Made by a program: the position numbers and the translations under genes
In this document: piece after piece, positions 23,501-34,469 of the stretch
How positions within the stretch are numbered: position 1 is the first letter of the stretch
Layout: each line of letters opens with the position of its first letter
The notes under the pieces: generated by a model
The model's input: only the letters and a program-made list of their open reading frames with translations
What the model was told of the DNA's origin: nothing
Databases searched by the model: none
Origin: Macrostomum hystrix
Taxonomy: Eukaryota; Platyhelminthes; Macrostomidae
Reading direction: 5' to 3'
NCBI GenBank assembly: GCA_950097015.1
Contig: CATNEN010000012.1
Span: 3,217,501-3,281,500 of the forward strand
Length of the DNA: 64,000 bases

Positions 23501-25411
23501 TCGACGGGAAAATCTCTGCAGGCAAATCTCGACGGGCAAATCTCGGCGGGCAGTTCACCTGTGGGCAAGTCTCGTGCTCCCATTGTTATCAATCTGTAGC
23601 AGATCCTAGGTTCACAATAGTTCTGGATACAAGCAATTTTGGCAACAAACAAAAAAGGCAGTAGCAACAATGGCAACATAAAAAATGTATGTATGAAATG
23701 GTGACAGTTTAGAAGTTCATGTAGTAAGAAATATTGCAAGGTTTATCAAGTAGAATACTTGACATTAAGTAGAACAAAGGAAAGCTAAAAGGAAATAATT
23801 TCATAAATACTTAAAACAAACCTAACGCTTTCACATTGTCATTTTAATAAAGCATAATTTATGTTACAATTTCTAAGTTTACAGTCTAATATCTTTGGTA
23901 AGATCATTTATTATACATGTAAAACATGAAAAACATTGCTTTGGTAAGTGCTGCCATTCTGCACATTTTGTCAATAATGTGGTCAGCAACCATTGTTTTC
24001 AGTGCTCCAGGAGTCCAGGGCATCTAGCCAGGATTGCTAACAATACATAAATAATCTAACCCTCCCTGTCCCTCCTGCCCCTTTTTTATCTCTTTCTTTC
24101 ATGTCATAAAAAGGCAACAGTGTTCTACTTACCAAAGCAAAGTATTATATGTTTTACATGATTAGTCAATTTTCCTGCCAAAGATTGCAAAATATTAGAC
24201 TGCAAACTTAAAAAAGCAAAAAAATTACAAGTGCAAAATAATTCATTCCCCATTCTTCCAAAGAATGTCTTCACCAAAGACATAATGACACACTGCAATA
24301 TCATTCAAAACCCCCGCAAGTGCAAGTATTTTGCCATAGACATCCATGCACTGCCACATTATTTGAAACTTGTGCAAGTTTAACTATTTACTTGTTAAAC
24401 TGTTGAAAGTATTTAATAATAATAATAATAAGGAAGTGCTTATTCCCACGGTCCCGTGCCAATAATTTCTGCTTATCCACATGGCAGCTTGTATGAATAG
24501 GTCTACAACTCTTTATATTTGCTGTGCCATTAATTTTTAATTTTATCCACACGGATCTGTGCCGATAATTCTCTGCCTGTCCACACGGCAGCTTGTTTTG
24601 CCAATGACTTTAAGAACTTAAGGCAATATTTTACAGGAACTGTGTAGCAATTTTCATGTGCTATATACAACTGGTCATACATGTTTTCCAGAACCTGCAG
24701 TTACCTGTAGTAGGGCCTCTTTTAATTACGAGCAATGCACATGTTAAATTTTGAATAATCATTAATTTTGTAAAGTATGTAACATTGCTAACAATCACAT
24801 GAAGAATTGCGCTGACATATGATGCACATACACAAATGATACTACTGACTTGTTACCGTACAAAAATAAGGTTTCAGAAACCTGACGAAAGCATGTTAAC
24901 TAGTTCCGCACTTTCCTCGGCGAATCTTTACAATTGTGTGTCCTTCGGACTTAGGCATTAAATTCTTGAGAGTTAAAACAGTGTCCCAATGCTTTTGCTG
25001 GACAATTTTCTTAGTTGTAGACCTATTCATACAAGCTGCCATGAGGATAAGCAGAAAATTATTGGCACGGATCCATGTGGATAAAATTGAAATTATAGGC
25101 ACGGGACTGTGGGAATAAGCTCTGCCTAATAATAAAGGTTTCACAAAATAATATAATTTGGTTTCAGGATGGAGGATTTTTAGCCTCAGTTTACCCAAAA
25201 AATAAGTAATAAATATTCAAGATACAATTATGAAACAATTTTTATAAAAGTGACCACTTGCCACTGCCGTTGCCTTACCATCTTTAAGTTTTGCCTCTAG
25301 TTCACGATGCTCCATCAATTTCTTTCGATAGTCTGACAACGTTTTCTCCCTAAGGGAAACTCCTACTTGAACTTCCTGGGGACCTGCAGCTTGAATCATT
25401 TTAGCTGTCAC
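20536..25411 (-). CDS. PSMC6: 26S proteasome regulatory ATPase subunit Rpt4 (S10B)
   Basis: Complete gene in four minus-strand exons: 25279-25411, 22070-22519, 21690-21931 and 20536-20928, giving 405 codons with matching phases (1, 1, 0). The product is one of six AAA+ ATPases in the 19S base, which unfolds substrates and threads them into the 20S core. Visible features in order are an N-terminal coiled coil ([18 protein letters not shown]), an OB-type region ([37 protein letters not shown]), and Walker A GPPGTG|KT split by an intron. Then come Walker [15 protein letters not shown], sensor [20 protein letters not shown] with the arginine fingers, and a C-terminus ending DYKPV. Similarity to animal PSMC6 is very high throughout. 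The ATG at 25409-25411 opens the frame; a second ATG four codons on is possible. A T-rich AG lies 11 nt upstream of the ATG (25422-25423), so a 5' UTR intron or trans-splice site is likely. Two foldback elements sit in intron 1. Confidence 0.95.
20940..21620. repeat. 35-bp and 22-bp G-rich arrays
   Basis: Left part core GGCTGGTGGGGCGGATGGTG (35-bp period); right part GATGTGAGAGCGGATGGT (about 22 bp). It fills the last PSMC6 intron and is pyrimidine-rich on the sense strand. Confidence 0.9.
22621..23581. mobile_element. Long-TIR DNA element (Mutator-like), 9-bp target duplication
   Basis: Terminal inverted repeats of about 215 bp run from 22621 and back from 23581. They begin GGG with a shared GAGACTTGCCC, include repeated CCCGCAGAGATTT-type blocks, and end near GCGGCAGTAAGA. 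ATTGTTATC is present exactly on both sides (22612-22620 and 23582-23590). Long TIRs plus a 9-bp duplication are characteristic of Mutator-like elements. The centre is non-coding and rich in short AATCCC(A/G)G motifs. It is inserted in PSMC6 intron 1. Confidence 0.75.
23591..24422. other. Intronic DNA, no feature seen
   Basis: AT-rich part of PSMC6 intron 1 between the two foldback elements. Confidence 0.4.
24432..25126. mobile_element. TIR DNA element, candidate Mutator-like
   Basis: The left end GCTTATTCCCACGGTCCCGT and the right end ACGGGACTGTGGGAATAAGC are inverted copies. A second pair, GGCAGCTTGTATGAATAGGT near 24483, has its complement near 25020. TAATAATAA flanks both sides (24423-24431 and 25127-25135), though the left side lies in an ATA microsatellite, so the duplication is less certain. 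It lies in PSMC6 intron 1. Confidence 0.6.
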
Positions 25412-25423
25412 TTATATCCAACT

Positions 25424-28060
25424 GTAAATATACTTTCTAGTGCTGAAATAGTTGAAAATCGGGTAGTTTCAAGATAGGCTTCAAAAATTATGGGAATTCA
25501 ACATGCAGCTAGCCTATTAAGACAAAAAATACTAAAGACAGTAGGATACCACAAAGACACGAGCAGAAAAATTTCTCGGTAACTATTAAATGCAACCCAG
25601 CTTGTTGAAGAAAATTCTGTTAATCAAATTTGAGTATGTGCGTGCGTGTGCGTAGCCGAAAAGTATATTTCTAGTAAAGTCGCGGTGCATTTCTCAGCAG
25701 ATTTTAAAATCTAGACAGCTTTATTTTTTTCGATATGTTAATCTGATTTATATTAAAAACAAAACTTTTCTAGACTTAAATTAAACGTTTTTATGATATA
25801 ATGGTGGAGTTAAAAGTATACTTGGTTTTACTTTTTTGTACATTTTCCGGTGTTCTTAATTTTTTAAAAGACGGGTAGAAAGCCTCCTTTGATATTGTAT
25901 CCAGCCCTAATAATACTATCTTGCGCTAGAAAATATTTTATAAGTAAGTTTTTTGTGTCATTTTGTGTTCCGGTTTCCGGTTTCGAAATGTTCCGGTTTA
26001 AAAATATTATATTCGAACTACGCGAAACAACAGCTTGGTTGTTGAGCTAAATTGTGGTTGACCTGCACATGTTGAACAAAAGTCCAGAACCATACTGAAT
26101 TATAACTATATTTATGACTATATACGCAATTCAATAATATGGATTTGAATGCATCTGAATCTAGGCATACTTTAGCTTTTTAAGGAAGTTAATTAGACAA
26201 ACGTTTAGACGCTGAATTTTGTAATTGCCAAATAACGTACATTCCAAAGCGCTAACAATTGTAACAGGCCTCCTTGTCAAAACATTTAAATAATCGAATT
26301 GTTTTATCTAATGCAATATACCAAAATATCTCAGAATATTATTCTGTTATCAAACTCGTGCCCAAAGTTGTTTAATCCGCGAAATATCATGCTAAGTTCA
26401 AATTCGTTCTAAAAATATCATTTAATATTAATTAGTGTGTTCGTTTTAATGCACAATAAATAGACGAGAATTTCGAACCAACCCTTGTCTGACTTTGGCA
26501 GCCTTGTCTCGACTTATAATCCTGTGAATTACAAGCGATTATTGAAGCATTGAACTGTATGTAGATAGTTCAAGAGTTAGTTATTCAGCCGTGACCCTCC
26601 AAATCATTGTTGGGGTTTAAAACCAGGACTCAGTGCCTTGTTATAAACCGCTCGAGCCGAGTGAGCATTGAACTGCTAAGATCAGGGACTAAGCAAGGAG
26701 AAACGCTACCGCAGTATAAATGCTAATTAACTTAGAGAAGTTGGCTGAATCATCCAACCCGCTACGGCGTGAGAGAAGCAATAAACTTAACTTAATTAGA
26801 CATTACAGTGTACTATAATCCTCAGACGATAAAAGTCACAGCAACTTTAGTGACACTAGTGGGATATTAAATAAGCACTATAGAACAACTTAGGTGGCAT
26901 CAGTATAGGATTAAATAATAGTGACCAGAAAGAGGAGAGGAAAGACCGGAACACAATTTAGCTGCTTCATTTTACATATTTCAGATATAATATTTGCGCT
27001 AATTACGCTCAAGCAACTTTAACATATTACTGCTCTTATTTAATAATCCGCATTTCAAATACGAATTGTATTCATGCGATACTGCGAATGCTAAATGCAT
27101 GCATCGATTAAAGAATAAAAGCACAATTTATTTTATTATTTCATAGTTAAAGAACAAAGAAGAAAACTTTAAGGATCTCATCAAAGTGCATGGGATTAGA
27201 TAAATCGAGATACTTCCGATTGTGCAAATGTGTTGTCTTTTAAATTTCTCAACGTGTTTGCAGTCTCTATATTACCCAACTCAATTGATTTCAGCATCAT
27301 ACTACCATACTATCAGTCACGGTTATAACTCTACAGAATCTCAATCGTGAAAACCGATAAATTTCTTCGTACATGTACTCTTAAATAGTTACTTTTCAAA
27401 ATCAAATTTGCCCGAGCCAATCAAATTCAGTCTTCAGGTCTCATGCAGAATGCTTATGCTTGGCAACATAAATTAACAGGCCGGCCAGAAACAAATGTGA
27501 CGAAGCTTTAGCTGGTAGCTCGTATAATGTGAATACTTCACCAATCAATCAACATATCATGTACATGCACAAGAAATCGCACGTACGCACAATAATTAAC
27601 ATTTTAACGCAAATTCACATTGAATTCTATCTACTCTATACGAATTCAAATGTATTGTGCATTCCCTTGGATATGTGTCATGTTTGACATTGATTGAGCA
27701 TGGTTTGAATTGGCTTTTAAACTGCAGCTTAAAATAGAACTTACGTATAAGCATTCGGAGCCTTATTTTAAGCATAAATTCATTGTAAATTACAATGTAC
27801 ATTTAATACCGCGTCAGATTGTACCAGCCTACAGGGGTGACTCACAGTTTCTTGTACAGACGTAGCTATAAATAACTCTGGTACCCATAGCTAGCTTGTT
27901 CGGGTTGGCACAATAAAATTAAAACATTTATGCGTTCATAGTGACAACGATTGTCAGCTATTGCGCAGTCGGGAGCCATTTAAGTCGCTGACTATACTCG
28001 TTAATCATTACTGCATACTATTAGTGCACTAGTGCTATTGTAAAGACCAAAATCTCGACA
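25424..28060. other. AT-rich intergenic region between divergent genes
   Basis: PSMC6 (-) and the 28066 gene (+) are divergent. I find no ORF with gene character, no RNA gene and no tandem array over these 2.6 kb. Confidence 0.4.
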
Positions 28061-28065
28061 GAAAG

Positions 28066-28712
28066 ATGCATGAAAATCTCCCAGGTCCTCAGCAATTTTC
28101 AAGATCGCCTTCGCCCAGTGGAGTACTCAGAGCAGGCTTTGCGCAGCAGCAGCGTCTGGTATCTGATGTCGGTGAGCAACGCAGTGCAGGTAAATTTACC
28201 TAATTGGTAATTATAAATCTTTCTGTTTGTCTTCAACAGTATAGATGTCTTCAACGCTATTTTTCCTCTGAGAAAAGAACACGGGCTATTTCAAATACCC
28301 ACTGCCTACTGATCTCGATAGCTCCCAAACCGAATGACCAAACTTTGTTAAAGATGTCTTCAATTATCAATATAGTCCCGGCCAGATAAATTTCAACGGC
28401 CAAAGAAATAAGTTTATCTTGTCTATGGGCCAGTCCAATTGGGGAATAAGCAGCAAGCCTATAAGAGCTGATAATTCGATAAACAAATTGGCAGGAGAAG
28501 TTATTGCCATAGACAGCAATCCTGGTCAATCCGCAACGGTGGAAGCCGCATGGAAACGCTGCGGGCCAACTCTAGTCAACAAACTGGGCTTCCCACCAGA
28601 GCTGGCCAGACAGGCCATCCTGGAGTGCGTCATCTCGCAGGAGCCCCTAACAACTAGCCGGCTGGCCATCCGGACTCAAAAGCTCTGGGATTTGAGCATT
28701 CTTGACAATTAA
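28066..28712 (+). CDS. Small two-exon gene of unknown function (weak UBA-like C-terminus)
   Basis: Not recognised. The C-terminal exon reads from about 28508 to the TAA at 28712 and looks coding: GC-rich, helical and open, with segments such as GFPPELARQAILECVIS and LAIRTQKLWDLSILDN. The pattern of a Gly-Phe turn followed by a helix loosely recalls UBA domains, notably those at the C-terminal side of IAP proteins; this is an impression only. Exon 1 is taken as 28066-28190 with donor GTAAAT and joins in phase 1 to an acceptor at 28506-28507. In that frame it encodes a Ser/Pro/Gln-rich N-terminus. The overlapping frame starting at 28070 gives a more protein-like peptide (DRLRPVEYSEQALRSSSVW) but does not join in frame. 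The intron contains a copy of the dispersed TIR repeat. An AATAAA lies about 25 nt after the stop. Confidence 0.4.
28235..28440. mobile_element. TIR (MITE-like) repeat, copy B
   Basis: ACGCTATTTTTCCTC, TATTTCAAATACCCACTGCC and TAGCTCCCAAACCGAATGAC follow the same order as copies A and D. It fills most of the intron of the 28066-28712 gene. The right end is diverged. Confidence 0.5.
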
Positions 28713-28857
28713 AATCGTTTGAGTGACAACGACAGACATAATGAATAAATTGCTGTCGGCTTTTTAATGAAGACTGGCTGAACCTGAGTATACAATAATA
28801 TACAATAAACATATACACATTGCACATGATTTGAATTTAATTAATTTAATACCTTAC

Positions 28858-29050
28858 TGGAGGGAGCTAGTGACCCAGACCAGGAGGTTTTGAGTTCGAT
28901 TCTCAGCCCCGGGTAACGATAAAAATATTTTCAGGGTCGCAGGCAGAGAGACAAACACAGGCGCGCGCTCACACAGGTGTGTACACCTGCCCTTGGCTTT
29001 TCAATTGTCAGGCAGTGTAAGCCCAAGGCATAGTGGGTAGAGGCTAGATC
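28858..29050 (+). mobile_element. SINE-related repeat with B-box-like head
   Basis: GAGTTCGATTCTCAGCCCC near 28891 resembles a pol III B box. From 28975 the sequence ACAGGTGTGTACACCTGCCC and TCAGGCAGTGT is the reverse complement of the body of the 985-1345 SINE. The piece is therefore mosaic or rearranged. It lies just 3' of the 28066-28712 gene. Confidence 0.5.
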
Positions 29051-29224
29051 AAACAGGTGCAACAAACATAGAACACGACGCTGGAAAACCTAGATTCGAA
29101 AATTCGTATTGTAAATTAAGTTTGAGATATCTGCGTGTCTCAAACATTATAGGCCCAGCTATCTATCCAACAGTGAAACAATGAAACTAAAAATTATCAT
29201 TTCAGCATCCTTTTGAGCTCGGAG

Positions 29225-29458
29225 CACAGCCACAGCTATTGCGCGGCGCATCTGAAGGCTGCGTACGGCTGTTCAGTCCATGGACTGGGGGAATGCCAAC
29301 CTGAATTACCCCCAGCTAATGCTGATACCCATTTACCAACTGGGTGAACTGAAGCAATGCAGAGTTAATTGACTTGCTAAAGCAAGTCAGGAATCGAACC
29401 CTCGACCTTCTGAAGTCGGGAGTCAGACGCTTTAACGACTGAGCGCCAACCTCCGTAA
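29225..29458 (-). mobile_element. tRNA-derived SINE with a conserved central domain
   Basis: On the minus strand the head has TTGGCGCTCAGTCGTTAAAG (A-box region) and GGGTTCGATTCCTGAC (B box). A central domain follows: CAGTTCACCCAGTTGG, ATGGGTATCAGCATTAGC and CAGTCCATGGACTG. The same order of blocks occurs at 33885-34060. Such shared central blocks are typical of SINE superfamilies with highly conserved domains. The anticodon loop is irregular, so it is not a functional tRNA gene. Confidence 0.65.
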
Positions 29459-30094
29459 ATCAGATAAAAAACTCACGAAATCACTGTTGAGTCACTCAGG
29501 CTTATGAGCTATGCATGCATGACTCACAACAAACCTATCCGGAAATTGTTCGTGAGAACCTCCGTAGATAAGGAATTGCGATTTGCTCATGTGCGAAAAC
29601 ACTTCCCTGTTTCGTAGGTGCCACAAATTCCTTTAGTCAGATGCCACGTGACGTTGCCAAAATGATCGCGGCACCTGCAGCTTGTGTGCTCAAGTCCTCA
29701 GACTAAGAGGAGAGGAAGGTGAGGAAGGTATATTTTGGGGATTCTTTTGTCGAAACTACCAAGAGAGAGAGAAAGAATCCCCACAGCTGCTGGTCGAGTA
29801 CAGTATGGGTTGTAATCCAGTCGGGTTGCTAGGGAAATTTGGGGGGGGCGGACACAGCAGGACCGCTAAGGCCTGGAAATGCCTGAAGCTCAGCCACATT
29901 TATTTAACGTCTCTCGGCTCGCTGCGTGCTGGGGAAAGCAAATGTTTGTAATTCAAGCGCGGCTTTCATTGGACAAACTAAAATCGATCGCAATCAAGTC
30001 GCCAATCTAGATCTGGGATCAGTGCTATAACCTTAGACGCGGGCGACTCTGAGAGTTATAGAGGCTGCAAATCCTAAAAGGTTCCAAATAAAAA
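29459..30094. other. Upstream region of calbindin
   Basis: Contains a run of eight Gs near 29842 and a GC-rich stretch. No exon supported; the ORF at 29682-29951 is not convincing. CCTAAAAG at 30073-30080 is a possible acceptor shortly before the ATG. Confidence 0.35.
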
Positions 30095-31601
30095 ATGGCA
30101 AACGCAAGCAATTTTCTGCAGAAATTTCGCGACAAAGACACCCGCGCATTCAAGAACTTCACTGCCACCCAGTTCCTGGAGGTTTGGAGCCACTACGATT
30201 TGGACGGCAGTGGCTACATTGAAGGCGGGGAGCTGGACAGTTTCCTCCGCGAGTTCGTCAGCTCCATCATTCCCGGCAAGATTGGCGACGAGGTTGTGTC
30301 AGACAGCGCGTTGAACGACCTCAAGGAGGAGTTCATGCGAGCGTACGATGAGAACGAGGACAACAAAATTGAAATCGGCGAGCTGGCCCAGATGCTGCCG
30401 ACAGAAGAGAACTTTCTGCTGCTCTTCCGACGCAGCAACCCGCTGTCCAGCAGCGTCGAGTTCATCCGGGTCTGGCGCCAGTTCGACAAGGACAGCTCCG
30501 GGCACATCGACGCCGACGAGCTGGACAGCTTCCTGCGCCACATTTTGGGTGACAAGCACAGAGTCAGCGAGGACCAGATGCGGGAGTACCGTGACACCAT
30601 CCTGCGACTCTTTGACAAGTGGGTTGGGCTGCGACTGGCTGCATCAGTCTGGGAGGCAAAACTTACGAAGGCCAACCTCCTAGGCACAGTGAGGGTGTAC
30701 ACAACCTGAGCTCCGGGCCCACATTCCACTGTGGGGTATTTCAAATACCCAATGCCTACTTCACAATAGCTCCCAAATAGTATCTATAAACTGTATTTTT
30801 GTATCTCCTAAAATTTTAAGCCAATCGCCATGAAAATTCATCTCTCGGGCTAAAATTTTCCACTCTATTTAATGAAACAATTTTCAGAATCACAAAACAT
30901 CTGCATCGTAGAGATACTCAATGATTGAGCGTATCTTGTTGCAAAAACCACCAGTACACACATGCTTTTTCTGCTCACAAAATTTTATAATGTAACATGT
31001 CGATTGTTGACCATTTAGGATTAATTTAATAGCAGTTTTTTTCATTTTCAAACCAATATGGATTCACCATCAGTTCGTATCAGTTCATATCAGTGGATAT
31101 CAGTTCGTATGGACTTTCACGAAAATCGGTCATTCGGTTTGGGAGCTATCGTGAAGTAGGGGAAAATAGCGTGATCTTTCTACTGGTAATAAAGAATCGC
31201 AACAAAGACTGCCGCAATCCATCAGGAACGGCGACGGTCAGCTGCAGCTGAGCGAGCTGGCGCGCCTGCTGCCCGTCAAGGACAATTTCCTGGCCAAGCC
31301 GCTGTTGAAGAACGCCGCTCGCCTCACCGGCCTGGAGATCGACCGACTGTTCCGCAAATACGACGCTGACCGGAGCGGCCAGATCGAAGGCGACGAGCTG
31401 GCCGGCCTACTTAAGGACCTCCTGGAGATCACTGGCGAGGACTACGACGAGGCCAAGATGTTGTACTTTCGGGACGTCATCATGGAGCAATGCGATGTTG
31501 ACAAGGACGGCCGGATCGCCAGGGACGAGCTCAAGATGATTCTCATGCAGCACAAGAGAATGGCCGAGGAGCAGGCGGCCACTGAGGGCGGCTGCCAGTG
31601 A
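30095..31601 (+). CDS. Calbindin-32/calretinin-family protein with six EF-hands
   Basis: Two exons, 30095-30618 and 31226-31601, joined in phase 2 (donor GTGGGT, acceptor ATCAG), give 299 residues, close to the length of insect calbindin-32. Six EF-hand loops are visible: DLDGSGYIEGGE, DENEDNKIEIGE, DKDSSGHIDADE, DKNGDGQLQLSE, DADRSGQIEGDE and DVDKDGRIARDE. All six keep acidic or Asn ligands at positions 1, 3 and 5 and Glu at 12, so all could bind calcium; vertebrate calbindin-D28k has lost some sites. The intron cuts loop 4 at its second codon. The family buffers and senses cytosolic calcium, mostly in neurons and muscle. The ATG context (AAAAATGG) is good. The 607-bp intron is mostly a TIR repeat with inverted arms at 30755-30777 and 31138-31160. 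Calbindin, calretinin and secretagogin are not separable here. Confidence 0.9.
30733..31190. mobile_element. TIR (MITE-like) repeat, copy C
   Basis: Inverted arms at 30755-30777 (CCTACTTCACAATAGCTCCC) and 31138-31160 (its reverse complement with one difference). The right end continues to GGGGAAAATAGCGTGATC. It lies in the calbindin intron. The internal blocks GCCAATCGCCATGAAAATTC and CAGAATCACAAAACATC recur in copies D (reversed) and E. Confidence 0.7.
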
Positions 31602-31779
31602 GAACTGTGCTCACCCGGGGGTGGACTCAGGTTAATCTGAGCTTGTCGCAAGACCAGAACATTGCATGCCACGAGTGTCGCGTGCTCGATCCAAAAGTCC
31701 CAATCTCAATTCCAATTCAAATCCCAAAAATACAACTAGGCGAGGTTCAAATTAAACGAACTTCCCAACTAGCCATGAA

Positions 31780-32215
31780 TTTCCCGATCAGCCAAAATTC
31801 CTAATTAGACAAATTTCTCTTATTGGCCAAATTTCCCAACTAGCCACGAATTTCCCAAGTAACCAAATTTCCCAATCAGCCAAAATTCCCGATTAGCCAA
31901 ATTTCCTAATTAGACAAACTTCTCTTATTACCCAAATTTCCCAATTAGCCAAATTGCCCAATTAGCCAAATTTCCCAATTAGCCAAATTTCCCAATTAGC
32001 CAAATTGCCCAATTAGCCAAATTTCCCAATTAGCCAAATTTCCCAATTAGCCAAATTGCCCAATTAGCCAAATTTCCCAATCAGCCAAATTTCCCAATTA
32101 GCCAAATTTCCCAATTAGCCAAATTTCCCAATTAGCCAAATTGCCCAATTAGCCAAATTGCCCAATTAGCCAAATTTCCCAATTAGCCAAATTGCCCAAT
32201 CAGCCAAATTTCCCA
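31780..32215. repeat. 17-bp tandem array, about 25 copies
   Basis: Core CCAATTAGCCAAATTTC with a GCCC variant. It lies directly downstream of calbindin. Confidence 0.9.
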
Positions 32216-32735
32216 AGTAGTGTTTCGAATGAGTATTAGTAGGGGTGAAAATGGAAGTATGGGGTGGGTGTCGCGGCCCTCTGTCCAAGGACTGGGCCGC
32301 GTACACAGTCACGTACACAGGAAGTGCTGCACATTAACTTCGACTGTGCCACATCTGGCCCAGCTGGGTTAAATGTGATTTCTATTTATCAATAAAAACC
32401 ATGATCAAAACATTCAGACACTTAATTAACTACTATTTTGTTACACTTTGTTATAATTAAGCTATAGCATTATTTCTAATTTTTTTATAAAACATAACTA
32501 CTATATATTGGACTGTAAAATTAAGTACATGGTACCATGTGGTGCTGGGTTGCTGCATTCTATTTTGCAGAATACACATTTAGGTAATAACTCTTTTTTT
32601 CTGCCGTATTTTTTATTATTGCTTTTGTGTATTTCTTCCTTTACTTTTAGTTCACAGTCGTCGACCACTACTTAAAGTAATTTATAAGGTACATGAAAAT
32701 AATCTCAATATCTGAGACACAAAAATAAACAGGTA
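32216..32735. other. Intergenic DNA
   Basis: No feature recognised. Confidence 0.35.
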
Positions 32736-33305
32736 GAGATGAGAATACAGGGGAGAGATGAGATAGGGAAGAGGTGAGGCATGGGAGAGATGAGACAGTG
32801 GAGAGATGAGACAGTGGAGAGATGAGACAGTGGAGAGATGAGACAGGGGAGAGATGAGACAGGGGAGAGATGAGACAGGGAGAGATGAGACAGTGGAAAG
32901 ATGAGACCGGGGAGAGATGAGACAGGGAGAGATGAGACAGGGAGAGATGAGACAGGGAGAGATGAGACAGGGAGAGATGAGACAGGGAGAGATGAGACAG
33001 GGAGAGATGAGACAGGGAGAGATGAGACAGGGAGAGATGAGACAGGGAGAGATGAGACGGGAGAGATGAGGCATGGGAGAGATGAGACAGGGAGAGATGA
33101 GACAGGGAGAGATGAGACAGGGAGAGATGAGGCATGGGAGAGATGAGACAGGGAGAGATGAGGCATGGGAGAGATGAGACAGGGAGAGATGAGACAGGGA
33201 GAGATGAGACAGGGAGAGATGAGACAGGGAGAGATGAGACAGGGAGAGATGAGGCATGGGAGAGATGAGACAGGGGAGAGATGAGACAGGGAGAGATGAG
33301 AGAAG
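32736..33305. repeat. 15-bp purine-rich tandem array
   Basis: Core GAGACAGGGAGAGAT with GAGGCATGG variants; about 38 units. Related arrays occur at 60130-60930 and 62645-63735. Confidence 0.95.
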
Positions 33306-33884
33306 AGGGGACCAGAGGTCTAATAGACTCAGGAGATTTACGGTTCGGACCTGGCTGTCGGCCCTGTCGGCACCAGTTATTTACTAGTAGTAGTTCCAGC
33401 CTCATTGCCTGGCAATAAACAATGATTTCTTTGGGAAGAAGCAATCAGATTTTATTTTAGATTTTCACTTACTAGGAAACATGGTTATTTAGTCTCCTCC
33501 AGTTATTTCGCAAGCCTGGACCCGCCATTCATATTGTATGAACCTTTCTACTTTAAGTTGAACACATTAGAAAAATTTGAGTTAATTCAACTGAATACAC
33601 AAGGTAAATAGTTTACAACAATAAACTATTAAGCAAAGGAATTAAATGGAATTACAATGCCGCAAGCAGTAGCTCGTACCACAGAAGTACAACATTAAAG
33701 AAAACAAGCATGCCATTTCTTAATTACATTTGACAAGCGCTTCGCCTGTCATTAAATTGATATGTATGAGCTATATAGACAGCTAACAAATCTAAGTGCA
33801 CAGTATTGATTTCAAAAGCAGTTTTGCCGACGAAACTCAAAGAACACTAGCTCAAAATTGACCAGTCTTCCAAAGTCTATAGCT
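33306..33884. other. Intergenic DNA
   Basis: AT-rich; nothing recognised. Confidence 0.35.
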
Positions 33885-34060
33885 GTCCAGTCCGTGGACT
33901 GAAAGTTTCTACACAAGCTGATGCTGGTACCCATGCATTTTAAAGCTTGGGTGAAGTGTCTTGCTCAAGGGCGCAAAAAGTCTCCCTTGAACGGCGATTC
34001 GAACCCATGACCTTTCAGTCAGAGGTCCAAAACAAAAAATCACTATACCGGCTACAAGCT
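33885..34060 (-). mobile_element. tRNA-derived SINE with a conserved central domain
   Basis: On the minus strand: TAGCCGGTATAGTG (A box), GGTCATGGGTTCGAATC (B box), then CCTTGAGCAAGACACTTCAC, ATGGGTACCAGCATCAGC and CAGTCCACGGACTG. It shares the block order of the 29225-29458 copy with a different head. It lies immediately 3' of the InaF-motif gene. Confidence 0.65.
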
Positions 34061-34122
34061 TCGTTACGAACTAAAAAACAAGCATTAGGACTGTATGCAA
34101 CAGTCGACGCACGAAGCTCTAT

Positions 34123-34419
<297 letters not shown>

Positions 34420-34452
34420 CTACTGACTGTGCGGTCAGGTGTCTCTGCTGGG

Positions 34453-34460
34453 TCTTATAG
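34453..34460 (-). promoter_or_regulatory. TATA-like box of the InaF-motif gene
   Basis: CTATAAGA on the coding strand, about 50 bp upstream of the ATG, with an initiator-like TCAGTA about 30 bp downstream of it. Confidence 0.4.
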
Positions 34461-34469
34461 ATTTGCTGA

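Noticed and set aside
29340-29458. tRNA gene on the minus strand
   Set aside because: The anticodon loop is too long and the sequence runs on into a SINE domain shared with 33885-34060.
29682-29951. 89-codon ORF upstream of calbindin
   Set aside because: Contains a G-run-encoded Gly stretch and no recognisable domain; probably promoter or 5' UTR DNA.
30619-30709. Read-through extension of the first calbindin exon (VGLRLAASV...)
   Set aside because: The frame continues into the intron, but splicing at GTGGGT restores the fourth EF-hand exactly.
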